Assembly: GCA_030847615.1 (NCBI GenBank)
Contig: JAUMIR010000002.1
Coordinates: 240,703,809-240,767,808 of the forward strand
Source: Gambelia wislizenii
Lineage: Eukaryota > Chordata > Lepidosauria > Squamata > Crotaphytidae
Direction: 5' to 3'
Length of the DNA stretch: 64,000 nucleotides
The notes under the pieces are model-generated. The model saw only the letters and a list, made by a program, of their open reading frames with translations. It was not told the origin of the DNA and made no database searches. How positions within the stretch are numbered: the stretch's first letter is position 1; the number at the start of each line of letters is the position of its first letter. Made by a program: the position numbers and the translations under genes. Positions 30,096 to 41,108 of this stretch are shown here, piece by piece.

Positions 30096-30795
30096 GTTGT
30101 TGTTGTTATTTGGTGTCAAGTTGATTGTGACTTACAGGTCGACCTCTGTATCCATGGCTTTGGTACCCAGTGTTTCGCTTATCCATGCATGGAAAATTAT
30201 GTTCTCTGTAGGCATTTCTAGGTCCACCAGTATGATTCTATAGTCAACCTCTGGTGTTCATCTCATTGAAAATAATAGGGCTCCCTATTATCCATGCTTT
30301 CAGGTATCCATGGGTATATGTGTGTCTTGGAACGTATCTCCTGTGGATACAGGGGTTGACCTGTATGGTGACCCAATGAACAAGATACCCCCAAGAGCTC
30401 TAGTCATCAACAGCTCTGCTCAGGTCTTGAAAACTCAGGGCCATGGCCCTGTTGATTAATCAATCCACCTATAGTGTATTCTTCTTCTTTTCCTATTGCT
30501 TTCCACTTTATCAAACATTATCATATTTTTCAGTAAGTCTTGTTGTCTCTTGATATGCCTAAGCATGACAGCTATAGTTTAGTCATCTTTGATTCTAGTG
30601 AGAGTTCAGGCTTGATTTGCTCTAAAATCCATTCATTTGTCTAGAAATCAGAAATGGTATGGCCTGGATGTTTCTGACTTTGGTCATTTAATGATATCTC
30701 TTTATACTTGAAGATCTTGTCTGGTTCCTTCATGGCTGCCTTTCCAAGTGTTACTGATTTCTTGAGTGCAGTGTCCATTGACTGAGCAAAGGTAT
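30096..30795 (-). mobile_element. BovB LINE 3' end
   Basis: The minus strand encodes the BovB pol C-terminus: ALKKSVTLGKAAMKEPDKIF, then TNEWILEQIKPELSLESKM, and a diverged WID...LSRAVDD...SSW block, followed by the 3' tail shared with Sauria SINEs (GTCACAATCAACTTGACACC) near 30100. Stops interrupt the frame. BovB supplies the enzymes that mobilise Sauria-type SINEs; this copy is dead. Confidence 0.82.
30135..30363. mobile_element. Mariner-like MITE (family M1)
   Basis: Starts CAGGTCGACCTCTGTATCCA and ends GGATACAGGGGTTGACCTG, with TA at 30133-30134 and 30364-30365. Removing it restores the BovB tail GACTTATGGTGAC. Family members: 39302-39525 and 41445-41707. Confidence 0.9.
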
Positions 30796-31446
30796 AGAAC
30801 CCTGGGATCTGCTGTTTACAGAGGGCCATTGAGAATCTCCAACCAAACTACAACCTCTTTAAGATTCCCTAGGAGGTAGCCGTGGCAGCTAACTTTGAAA
30901 TAATAAACCTATAATCCTGTAGTGTGAAAGAGACCTGAGAGACACTATAGCCAAGTGGCAACAGAATCTGGTCCAACTGGTCTTTGGGGGGATCTGCCTT
31001 CAGAAAGGTAGCTGAATACATTTACATTGTGAACCAAGATGAAAGTGCATTTTCCTCTTAAAAGTGATAAATATGGAGGAGAATCTGCATTATGACAAAT
31101 AGGCTCCCCACATTTACTTTCATTATAATTGGTGAGGAAGGATGATGGTTAGAGTATTCATGTGTCCTATTTTACAAAAAACAACCCTCCATATGAAATG
31201 CTGCCAGAGGGCAATGCTGTATCTGAGAAGCTGACGGCCCTGTCCCAGCCTCGTTTCAAGACAAATGACTCCTAAGATGGGAGAACCAGAAGAAGCCTTG
31301 AAATTGCCTATTTTCAGTGAGCACCTGGATAGCAGACTGAGCACTATGTCACCCTGGTTGCAGTTTTCCCCACTGTGGTGGATTGTATTCTGGTTTTTTA
31401 TTTTAATTGTAATCATTGCAGGTTGCCATCTGTACCTGCTGTTTCA

Positions 31447-31975
31447 CTTTCCATTCCACTGAATCTTCCTAGCTCAGTAAGCTTTCACTAATGCAGAGTT
31501 TCATACCATTAACCTTTTCTGGACTACCACTCCCAGAACCCCTGGCCCAGATGGAGGAGATTCTAGGAGCTGAAGTCTAAAGTGTAACTCTCCAAAGCTT
31601 TACACTAACCTAGCTGTACTTGTCTGGAGCTTGCTCAAGATCAACTAACTCACATTATCTTTAATATATATAAAACTCTTGAGTACTGCTGATTGGCTGC
31701 TTACGAAACAATCCCCTCCCTCCTCTCCCTCCCTCAGCAAATCACCACCCACATGCATGGAAGAGGTGGTGTGTCTCTAAGAATCCAACAATTTCCAGAC
31801 ATGTACAGCTAGGTTAGTGTAAAGCTTTGGAGAGTTACACTTTGGACTTCAGCTCCTAGAATCTCCTCCATCTGGGCCAGGGGTTCTGGGGGTGGTAGTC
31901 CAGAAAAGGTTAATGGTTTGAAACTCTGCATTAGTGAAAGCTTACTGAGCTAGGAAGAATCAGTGGAATGGAAAG
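31447..31975. repeat. 182-bp inverted repeat, 97% identical arms
   Basis: 31447-31628 and 31794-31975 are reverse complements with 5 mismatches and no indels in 182 bases; the spacer is 165 bases. The spacer contains AATATATATAAAACTC and a C/T-rich block. No open frame runs across it. Confidence 0.95.
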
Positions 31976-32814
31976 GGGCCTATTTTGCTAAGGGATTCCT
32001 GTTGTTTCCTGTTCACCTCCAGAACTGGAAGGTCAGGCTGTCTCATTGGCCGACATCCACAGCAGCAAGCAGACTGGTTCCCCTTTATTGGGCCTCTGGA
32101 GCCGTGAGCTCATCCCTGGCTGGAAGCATTACATGGATTCTTTATGCATCCTTGTGGCACCTCCTTGGGATGTTTGTTTCCCCTGTTGAATCATATTTCT
32201 TGCAACACAGACAAAATGAGCAGAGAAACACTCCTAACAACTGACAGGCGGTGGGAGGGAGAGTGGAGAGAAAGAGAGAGAATGACCAAATGAACAAACA
32301 TTGCACTTGTCTCTCATCAGTTGGCTTTACAGAAAAAAAATGAAAGAAGGCCAAATAATGGTGCAGATAATTCTATACCCCAGACTTAATGGGATTGATG
32401 GCAATGTTTTAGTAGTGAAATGCACAACTAACATTTTCTTCTTCTTTGTGGTCTCTGTGATTTGTACAAATAGATTATCTGTTCCTGCGCAATGCATTGT
32501 TCAGAACCTTCTAGAGCTATTATTAAGTGATTTGGCAGTAGCTCCTCCTCCATTGGTACATGTGACCAGTATGGTTCCCACTCAGTTCCTCAGTTCCTTG
32601 TCATCTGCTGCAGTAGCAACATTGAAGGAACTGTTAGTGAACTTATTTGGTTTGTCTTACCATTATGGTTTTTTGGCTTGGATTTCTCTTGACTTCTTTT
32701 TGGATTGTGTTTTGGCTTGGCTTTGGACTCTGATTTATGGCCTGACTTCAGACTTCTTGGACAACACATCTTTGTGTTGGCCCTGGTGGTTCCGTTTAGC
32801 TGTGTAGCTTCAGA

Positions 32815-35140
32815 ATGGCTTCATCAGCTTCTTTTAAAAAGTGTACCTCTTGTGGGGCCGAGATCCCCGAGAAAGACAGTCACTTGTGCAGCCTGTTATG
32901 CTTGGAAGGTTATAATGTGGAGTCCTCCTCTCATTGTCAGGCATTCACCCTACATGCATGTCAGTACTGCTCTTTGAGACTCAAACCTCTCCTATGTGAG
33001 AATGCTTCGAAGACTTCTGATGAAGCAGCGGAAAATGGGCTGCTCCACATGGCCTCTGTTGCAGGTGTGTTGGGTTGTTTGTCATTTCCATCACCTTGCT
33101 CCTTCTTGGCTCTGACTACTTCTGATTCCTCCATCTGGGCGGCAGTAAAGAGGAGCCTGCATCCTGCTCAGAGAAGGCCAAGGATGCTGCCAATCATCTT
33201 GCTTTGGAATCTGCAGCTCAATCCTGGGTACCCTTGATACTGAGTGGATTGACTGAGATGGAGGCTTCCATCTTGGTTTTAAGGTACTAGATGGATAAGC
33301 ACAATAAGAAGAAGTAGAGGGCGTAGGACCATGAGGAAACCTGACCTCGGGTTCAGCATTTGCCATCCAAAAGACCTGAGCGACCCCTGCAACCTCTTCT
33401 GGTGGAGCTGATTCCAGAATGGGAGCCTTCGGTAGTGGTCTCCAATAAGTCCAAACATTTGTCTATCCATATTGAACCTCCAGCATATGAACCAATGCAA
33501 GAAGAATCTCCCCAGGTCGTTCACATTGGTACCATCTTCACGGGTAAAATCATTGCATCTTCCCAAGGGTGCTGTAGAGGTCATTGACTTCAGAAGGTCT
33601 CTTCCATTTCCCCTGTCTGTGAACGATCTCCTTCTTCCTCCGTCTTCTCGTCCTCCTGCTTGACATTGTCGCTTGAGGACCAGCTCAGAATTAGGCAGCT
33701 CCTGAGGACTGGAGTCATCTCTATCAAGAACCCCTAATGCTTTGTCAAGATCTCTACCATGCCATTGGTACTGTTATGAATGTGAGCGTTGTTGGTATAG
33801 TTGTGATTTCGGGCAATATGGCCATAGGGATCGAGAGAGGTACAGACCTATAGGATTCAGTCTCCATACTATCAGTATGGATGCTCTCCATTTCTGGAGT
33901 TTACTTAAAAGGAGTTTGAAGAGGACTGGTACCATTACAGGGAATTTGATCGTTGCTACCATTGCTATGGATGGTACTGTAGGTCAGGACCTTCATCAGT
34001 ACCATCCACCTTGGTATTGAGCAGGCCATGGTCTCCATCACCCCTGCCAAAGTGGCGCAGTTTGGAGACGGCTTTGACGCAAGCCCAATTGCCTGTCCAT
34101 TGCTCACCTCCGGCTGCGCCGCCTCAGTTCTGGCTGTCAGTACCATCTCCAGAACGTTGGATGCTGCTGCTTCCTCCTGCTTCACCAGTCCAGCTGGCTG
34201 AGAGGATCTTGAGGGAATCATTGGAGACAGACTCAGAGTCTTCATCCAGTTCTTCTGGGTTTCCACCTATACACTCCTCTCTGACAGTTCTGGGTGAGCA
34301 TGACCTGGCTTCACCAACCAAAAATGTCAGGGCCTTTGCAGACCAGATGTTGAGAATGGTGTAGGCCTTGGACTTGGAAGTGAATCAGCAGGAGACTGAA
34401 TCATCTGGCCCTATATACAGACAGATTAAAACAAAGGTACCAAAGCCAACATCGATTCCTCTGCTGCTGTCTCTTCTGAAAAGAGCATGTAAGTTCTGGA
34501 CCTTGCTGTCATCAAAACCACCCTTCTGTAAAAGAATAGATGGGTTGTATTGTGTTGTTGAAGTGGGATCAGATTGGCTTTTACATCACCCTAAGTCCAA
34601 TTCCATCACTGTGAAGGTGGCCTAGTCAAGTTCCTCCATAAGATGCACATAGTACCAGCAGACAGAGAGGGCAAGAAATTTGGTGCCATGGTGCATACAT
34701 TCTACTCAACAGCTGCCTTCTCATTTAGGATTGCCAACTACGAAACTTGCATAGGGGCTTACCAGCAGCTCCTGTGAGAAGAAATGTCCCTTTTCCTTAA
34801 CAACCTTCCTAAGGAGGACAAATGGTTGGCTGAAATCCTTCAGGCCAAGACCCACAGCTTGGCAGCCCAGCAAATAAATACAGTGAGGCACACTGCTGAA
34901 TGCAGTGGCAAGATGTTGGCAGGAGCCATTGCATTGCAGAGGCATGCATGGCTGTGCTCATCTGGACTGTCTCACCAGGCCAGATCAATTATTGAGGAAC
35001 TTCCATTCAACGAGGCAAGCCTCTTTAGTGTGGAAACAGACAACAAGCTTGAGCACATGAATAAAATGTATACCACTGTTCATAATTTCAGCTTCCAGCC
35101 ACATGCTCAGCTATCATCTTGATCCCATTCTGCTTGGTCC
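32815..35140 (+). pseudogene. DIRS1-like gag region
   Basis: The Met at 32815 opens about 140 codons beginning MASSASFKKCTSCGAEIPEK. Closely spaced Cys residues (CTSC, then CSLLC, then CQYC within about 55 residues) resemble the zinc-binding start of DIRS gag-like proteins. Further fragments in shifting frames (for example QARSIIEELPFNEASLFS near 34980 and the run ending at 35122) resemble the later part of ORF1. Many stops and frameshifts; no function retained. Confidence 0.6.
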
Positions 35141-35389
35141 AGGAAATCATCTGGGCCCAAGAGGTCCTTCAGCCCAGTAACATCTTGGCAATTCAGAGTG
35201 GCTGCTCTCCCGTCCTCATTGTCTCAGAAGATCTCTTCATCTGGCAGGTAACCAACTGCAGTCTTACAAGAAAAGTCTGGAAGACTAAGACAAGTGTCAT
35301 CTTTGACTTCTTGGCTGGCCCTCTTTTCATGCCTGCTCCACTCTTCCACAACAAGCTCCAGATTTACCAACACACCTGGGCTGCTATTA

Positions 35390-36060
35390 CAACAGACTTC
35401 TGGGCTGTTGACATTGTGAGGATGGGGTATGCAATAGAGTTTTGGAAGTACCCCCTGTCAAGGGTAATTCACATCACTCCCCACTCCAATGCACCCAGTG
35501 AGGAAGTCAACACTCTTCTCCTAAAAGGTACCATAGAACCCATTCCTATACCATTGATCCTGTGGGGATTCTTCTCTGATTAGCTCATTGTGTCCAAGAC
35601 ACATGGAAGACTCAGCCCCATTTTGTATCTTTGGGACGTCAGCCCAAGTTGCAGGAAGGGCATTGGTTTGTGATGCTGGATTTAAAGATGTGTACTTCCA
35701 CACTGCAATCTGGTCATTGTTGTTTGCTTTGCTTTACTGTAGGAAGAAGGGCTTATTGCTTCTGTGTTCTTCCATTTGGACTTTGTACCACTCCTCAAGT
35801 CTTTGCAAAGTGCAGGGGTGGTGGTGGCATGGCCCAGGCAGCAAGAGGTCATTCTTTTCCTGTATGTTGACAACTGGTTTCTTGTTGTCTAGTCTCGGGC
35901 CTGCCTTGTCAACAACATCGATCTCATGCTTCACCTTCGGGACTTGTAGGATCTCATTGTCAATCTCAAGAAGCCTTACCTGGAACCATCCCAGCAGGTA
36001 AGATTTTTAGAGTCTTCTGAACTTTTGTGTTCCATCAGCCTTTCTGCCTGACATGTACTA
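35390..36060 (+). pseudogene. DIRS1-like reverse transcriptase, decayed
   Basis: Recognisable pieces, in order and across frames: WAAITTDFWAVDIVRMGYAI, LLLKGTIEPIP, ILYLxDVSPS, FVMLDLKM(C/V)TST (the first catalytic Asp region), CVLPFGLCTTPQVFAK and YVDNW at about 35863-35877, where the expected YLDDW has lost its second Asp. Loss of that Asp and the frameshifts mean it cannot be active. Confidence 0.7.
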
Positions 36061-36084
36061 GATGCTTCTGAGAGTCACTCTGAG

Positions 36085-36560
36085 ATGCCGTGCAACCACA
36101 GGGTGTGCACAAGAGACGTCCAAGTGCTCTTTGGATTTGTGGCCTCTACGATGTTGGTGACACCATTTGCGAGACCCAGCATAAGAACTCTACAGGCTTG
36201 CTTCTTGTCCCGTTTTGATTCTTTTGTTGACAATCCTCGATGTCTTGCTATCTTGAGGAGTGTCCATCAGTCCTTCAGTGGTAGATCAATGGCAGGAATG
36301 TACAAGCTGGCATACTGTTTATCCCTCTACAAGCTATGGTGGGGAGATCGCTTAGAAGGCTTCTCCATGAGAGGGTGGTGGGTGCCTGAAGAGATCATTT
36401 TCCACATCAGTGCTCTCGAAATGCTGACAGTGGAAAAGGACTTCTGGGCCTTTGATCATCTTCTGCGTGGCAATTTTGGTCAGGTAGTCTCACGGTGGTG
36501 TACTACTAGAACAAGCAGGGTAGAATGAAATCGAACACCCTGTTTCATATCATACGCCGT
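36085..36560 (+). pseudogene. DIRS1-like RNase H region
   Basis: A 147-codon open frame contains FGFVASTMLVTPFARPSIRT, SRFDSFVDNPR, GWWVPEEIIFHISALEMLTV (the Glu-containing RNase H helix) and FDHLLRGNFGQVVSRW. The adjacent frame gives a TVVYY-NKQG-like block near 36490. Parts of the acidic active site are altered. Confidence 0.62.
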
Positions 36561-36599
36561 CTGTGGGAGTGATGCATCAGCAGAGGCATCTCCATCTTG

Positions 36600-37835
36600 G
36601 TGATCCAGCTTCCAGGAGAGGAGAGTGTCTTAACAGAAGCTCTCAGCATGCCATCCATCTCTTGCCACAAGTGGAAGCTGCATCTAGGCAAGTTCTGGAA
36701 GGTCTTCAAAAAATGGGGACTCCAGAAGTAGACCTCTTCACCTTGGCCCAGAATGATGAGTGCTGAACTTTCTGCTCCAGGGCTCATCAGGGGAGGGGCT
36801 CATGTAGTGATGTCTTCCTGTTTCATTGGGGAGGCTCCATTGTGTACACTTTTCCTCAGTTTCTCCTACTCACCAGGGTGATAGCCAAAATCTGGGAGGA
36901 CAAGGAGAGATGCATCCTGATCACACTGTGGTGGCCCAGGCAGCTGTGGTTCGCTCCACTCCTGCACCCTTCTCAGAGCAACCATCTCAAGTTACTGTAT
37001 TGTCCAGACCTCCTCACGATTCACAATGGACAGATGAGACACCTGGCCCTGGATACTCTCAAGCTGACTGCCTGGAAGGTGTTTCTCTAGGCTCCCTGCC
37101 TGATGCGATCCAACACATGACTTGCTGCTGCTCATAGGCCTGCCACTCAGTGCTTCTATGCATACAAATGGAAGAAGTTCCCTTCCTTCCTGTCACCTTG
37201 AGGGATTTCGCCAGGCACAAATTGATTGTGTACTGGAGTTTCTCCTTTCTGTGTCAGACAGAGATCTCCCTCTCTCTCTTCCATCAAATGTTATTTGCTG
37301 GCAATTTCATCTAATTTCCAGATCATTGGCAAGCCTTCCTGTTTCTGGAAGCCATTCGTTAAAAGGCTCCTCATGGGTTACAAGAACCTTCTCCCTCCTA
37401 CGCTCCAATGGAGTTTAGAGTTAGTCTTCTCGCAACTCTCCAGATAGCCCTTTGAGCCAATGGCGTCTTGAGATGTATGTCTACCTAATTGGAAGAAAGC
37501 CTTCTTGGTGGCTGTTACATCAGCCAGAAGAGCAGGAACGCTATGCAGCCTTAGTTGAGTCACCTTATTTGTGGTTTCACAGGGACAAGGTAGTTCACCG
37601 ACTGGACATTTCCTTTCTGCCAAAAGTAGTGACAACTTTTCACTTGAATCAGGACATTTTATTGCCTGCATTAATGCAGATCCCAACCTCAAACCTTGAA
37701 CGTGTCCTCCATTGTCTTGATGTTTGGTGGGTGCTAGCGTTGTGTATACAGTATGTAACGTCATACAGCCAGGCATGGAATGTGTTTGAATCCTTTTTCA
37801 AGTCAGAGTACTTCCAAAGACCAGTAACCTGATTT
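36600..37835 (+). pseudogene. DIRS1-like post-RNase H segment and YR start
   Basis: Fragments in order: TPEVDLFTLAQNDEC; VYTFPQFLLLTRVIAKIWED; TLWWPRQLWFAPLLH; LKLTAWKV; SLASLPVSGSHSLKGSS; then, in another frame, ARRAG with the first catalytic Arg of the recombinase, SFLPKV and FHLNQDI. The His-x-x-Arg and Tyr boxes that should follow are missing because the copy ends near 37835. Some authors annotate the first part as a methyltransferase-like region; I am unsure of that here. Confidence 0.6.
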
Positions 37836-37864
37836 CAAGATAAAAGGTATGTGTACAAATAATT

Positions 37865-37950
37865 CTTGTTGTGTGCCTTCAAGTTGTTTCCAACTTTTGG
37901 CGACCCTAAAGTGAATCTATCACAGGGTTTTCTGAGGGCTGAGAGCAGCC
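37865..37950 (-). mobile_element. Sauria SINE 3' fragment
   Basis: Plus strand TTCTTGTTGTGTGCCTTCAA followed by GGCGACCCTAAAG and TATCACAGGGTTTTCTGAGG. Only the tail and part of the body are present. Confidence 0.8.
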
Positions 37951-38112
37951 CCCATGGTATACATTCATTTCGGCGTATGTGAGAGAAAAGGAAGAAGGAA
38001 CAGGAGGTGATTAATCTGAGGATCAGTTGCAGTAATGTTATGAGAACCAAAAGGAACTTTGCTTCAACTATGCCATTTGAGGAGATATTTGTTAATTGAG
38101 GACTGCAGTTCA

Positions 38113-38660
38113 TACCCTCAAACATTTCACAGATGAAAACAAGGACACATGTGGCCAAGCAACATCAGAGTTTGGTCCAGGATCGGTTTAAGGCACCAGC
38201 GGCGTCAGCATCTGCAGGGGCCCCTATCATTATGGGGGGTCCCATAGTAACCCTCCTCCTGCAAAAACATTATTAGTAATAATCTGAATATCTTGTACTG
38301 TGAATAGCTTAGGTTGAGTTAGGCTACATTGGCCTGAGATAAACATATGGGCCCCCCAAAATAAAGCATTGCAGGGCCCCCCAAAATTCCTTAAACCGGT
38401 CCTGTTTGGTCAAGATGGCAAAAGTTATTGAATAACCCAGAAGCTAGGTGAGGCTGTAGCAGTATGCTTTTGCCTGAGCCTACTGGGAAGAGCAAGATTC
38501 AACCTCCTCCTCTCCTCCCCCCTCCACTGAGTTAATTGAGTGCAAATGACTTTTGTACTTTGTACTCGGTTTGCAGCCATTGAAGCAAGCTGAAGACAGA
38601 GGAAAAGGAGGAGGAGGAGGAGGAGGAGAGAGAAAGCAAACATAGAATATAGTATGGTGG
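38113..38660. mobile_element. Family F dispersed repeat, copy 3, interrupted
   Basis: Begins ACCCTCAAACATTTCACAGA, stops at 38177, and resumes at 38405 with TTTGGTCAAGATGGCAAAAG. The interruption is the hAT-like element 38178-38404, flanked by repeated TTTGGTC. Confidence 0.65.
38178..38404. mobile_element. hAT-like element, family D, compact copy
   Basis: Starts CAGGATCGGTTTAAGG and ends CCTTAAACCGGTCCTG. The target repeat GTTTGGTC (or TTTGGTC if the last G belongs to the element) lies on both sides. Its interior (AATCTGAATATCTTGTACTG, GATAAACATATGGGCCCCCC) equals the right part of the split copy at 18560-21364. Confidence 0.8.
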
Positions 38661-38785
38661 CCACATGAAACAGAGACAAGTCTCCTGCATCTCTAATAGT
38701 AGTCTGAAAGCAGGAATTCCAGTAGGTATAAATGGTTATGCAAGTGCCAGCTGGTATAATTCCCTCTTCCACCAACTTGTTGAGG
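38652..38785. mobile_element. Palindromic family E copy 4, diverged
   Basis: GTGGCCACATGAAACAGAGA, AAGTCTCCTGCATCTCTAAT and GCAGGAATTCCAGTAGGT, then the mirrored ATAATTCCCTCTTCCACC. More diverged than copies 1, 2 and 5. Confidence 0.5.
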
Positions 38786-38904
38786 ACAGAGGAATCATCT
38801 GCTCTTTTCCATCTGGACACCCTGCACACTGTTTTTCCTACATCAGGAGACAGTTCTTACACGACCCAGCCTGGTAGTATTCTGAGGCCTCAGGCCTATA
38901 CACA

Positions 38905-39095
38905 CTCTGTTGTTGTTGTTGTTGTTGTTGTTGTGTGCCTTCAAGTCATTTCCGACTTACAGTGACCCTAAGGCGAGCCTATCACAGGGGTTTCTGAGGG
39001 ATGAGAGAGTGTGATTTGCCCAAAGTCACCCAGTGGGTTTTCATGGCCAAGTGGGGATTCAAACCCTGGTCTCCAGGGTCGTAGTCCAACACTCA
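38905..39095 (-). mobile_element. Sauria SINE with (TTG)n tail
   Basis: The (TTG)n run at 38908-38932 is the inverse of the CAA-rich SINE tail. It is followed by TGTGCCTTCAAGTCATTTCC, GTGACCCTAAGGCGAGCC, CACCCAGTGGGTTTTCATGG and GGTCTCCAGGGTCGTAG. The tRNA-like head is truncated. Confidence 0.88.
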
Positions 39096-39301
39096 GAAGT
39101 AAATCCTGCTGAATTCAATGGGCCTTACTTCTGAGTAGGAATAAAAGAAAGAGCTGGAAAGCATGTAATCAAACACTTCTCAGTAGGCATGTATAAGACT
39201 GGATGTAAGGGTCCTACAAGTCCTCTTTTGTTTAATAAACTAGTTAATAAAATAGCTAGTAGACTAGTTAATTAACATGAACAACAAAATTAAACCAATA
39301 A

Positions 39302-39525
39302 CAGGTCGACCCCTGTATCCACAGGGGATGTGTTCAAAGACTCCCCATGGATACCTGAAACTGTGGATAATAGGAAACCCTATTATTTTAAATGAGATGA
39401 ACATTAGAAGTTGACCATAGAATTGCATTGGAGGACCTAGAAATGCCTAGAGAGAACGTATTTTTTTCTGAAGTGGATAAATGAAACTTTGGATACTGAA
39501 TTTGTGGATATGGGCAGTCTACCTG
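39302..39525. mobile_element. Mariner-like MITE (family M1)
   Basis: Starts CAGGTCGACCCCTGTATCCA and ends GGATATGGGCAGTCTACCTG, followed by TA (39526-39527). Interior blocks AGTTGACCATAGAATTGCAT and GGAGGACCTAGAAATGCCTA are shared with other M1 copies. Confidence 0.85.
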
Positions 39526-40397
39526 TAATTTTATTTATTTGACTGCTTGAATTAAGTAACTTCATGGGTTCCTTGCTTAGAGGTTTGGAAGAGGCTTCTT
39601 TCGTTTATTGCACTGAAAAGGAGTGAGTGAATGATGCTGGTATTGTTCTGTCACCCCATGCATTTTATGATTCTTTTCTCCTCGGTTTGCCCAGGATTTT
39701 CCCCCACAAGCAGGGCAAATTGCCCTTTGTAAGCACTCATTCTAGAGTTTTCCTGCTTTGGATTATGAGGCTTTACTCCTCTCATTATTGGCACAAATTT
39801 CTTTCAGGTTTGCAAAAAGGAATCCGGTGCCTGTTACTACTTCTCATTTTCAACACAGGCTATGACTTTTACTGGTGCAGGGCTCTTGATTTGTGTTTCT
39901 CTGAGGAATTATAGTCTTTGCTGTGCCAATGTATCCTGCAAGTTTTTTTTAAAAAACAACAGCATATATAGTACAGTGAAAAACTCTTTTGCCTTAGTGA
40001 CAGGCGTGACAAAAGCAAAACAGAAAACTGCACCAATTGTTGTTTTTTTTAAAAAAAAGCCCCAAAGAGATAAAACCTAACCCTTTGCTTTGGTGCCAGC
40101 TGTAGGTACCCTTTTTTTAATAAGCCCTGCGCCTATGCCTTTAAAGGTAGCAGCCACCACACAAATACAGTATTAAATACACAGAGCTTTCCCCAGACCC
40201 AAAAATTTTTCATCAATCCCCAAATTTCTGTCTGCCAGAGTGAAATTAAAGGGATAGTAGCAAGCCCAGCTGTAAGCATTTATGTCACACTTTAGAGTGT
40301 TCAGTGTAGCTTGAACATGTGATCTCAGCAATTTTTTTTATAACCCCGTGTGATAGATTATGGAAGGCAGGCCTGGAGAGCTATAGTAACATGTCTA

Positions 40398-40732
40398 AGG
40401 AGATTTTCACATGGGGAAATTATTCCCCGAGGAGATTGGGACAGGAATGGGACTGTTCCAGTAGTAGCGCCCCGTTTCGCACGCCCCCTTCCTTCTAGTG
40501 ATCTCCTGTCATCCTCCCTCCGTGCTGCTTCCATTTCCCTCCTGCTATGTTTTACTAATGAAAGTTCTTTGTTAGTAAAAAATCACAGAACTTACCGGGA
40601 GAGAAATGGAAGCAGCACAGAGGGAAGATGACGGGAGATCGCGAGAAGGAAGGGGGCATGCAAAACTACTGGAACAGCCCCGTTTCTGTCCCAATCTCCC
40701 CAGGGAATAATTTCCCCATGTGAAAATCTCCT
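40398..40732. mobile_element. 335-bp fold-back (palindromic) element
   Basis: The arm beginning AGGAGATTTTCACATGGGGA at 40398 is mirrored by the arm ending TCCCCATGTGAAAATCTCCT at 40732. The arms are about 160 bases around a loop near 40560-40572 (TGAAAGTTCTTTG between TTTTACTAA and TTAGTAAAA). There is roughly 90% arm identity by eye and no transposase. A non-autonomous DNA transposon is likely. Confidence 0.8.
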
Positions 40733-41108
40733 GAGACCATCTCTTAAATTTATGGCACAGCTTGGGCCTGATTTACATGTGGGCCTGCAAAGTATCCACA
40801 CAGGTATGTACCTTTACAGGATTATACATGGCTGATTCCATCTTCTAACTCGTTGATGCTATATCCTTTTATCTATGGCTAGGATGCATGATGCCACACT
40901 GATGTGCTGCACATGTAGGAACTGGCAACTTGATTTAAAGGTGAGGTCAACCACATGTCACACTGCAAGGGCAAGAGGTTGATTCCCAGCCCTCCATGGC
41001 AAACACCCAAATGCCAGCTGGAAGATTTAAACCAGGCCTAATTTTCATCACAGCTGTAGGGAAATGCTTGTGGATTTTAAAAAATTATTATTGCTGTTGT
41101 TGCTATTA

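Larger units (their letters stand above)
30040..30945. mobile_element. Family A MITE carrying nested BovB and mariner
   Basis: The left arm is 30040-30094 (CTACACCATTATAGTGATAG, GATTCCACTTTCAC). The right arm resumes near 30796 (GAACCCTGGGATCTGCTG ... ACCAAACTACAACC ... CGTGGCAGCTAACTTTG ... GTAGTGTGAAAGAGACC). Everything between is a BovB LINE fragment, itself split by a mariner. Confidence 0.7.
32400..37835 (+). mobile_element. DIRS1-like YR retrotransposon, degraded
   Basis: About 5.4 kb in plus orientation. It has a non-coding leader (about 32430-32814), a gag-like frame starting at 32815, an RT region at 35390-36060, an RNase H region at 36085-36560, a segment conserved downstream of RNase H in DIRS elements at 36600-37090, and the first part of the tyrosine recombinase at about 37125-37830. 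Each region is readable only by switching frames. The 3' end is missing, cut at 37835 next to a SINE tail. It is much older than the YR element at 12.3-15.4 kb. Confidence 0.8.

Noticed and set aside
31660..31690. TATA-like motif in the spacer of the 182-bp inverted repeat as a promoter
   Set aside because: A lone AT-rich match is expected by chance; noted only as a property of the spacer.
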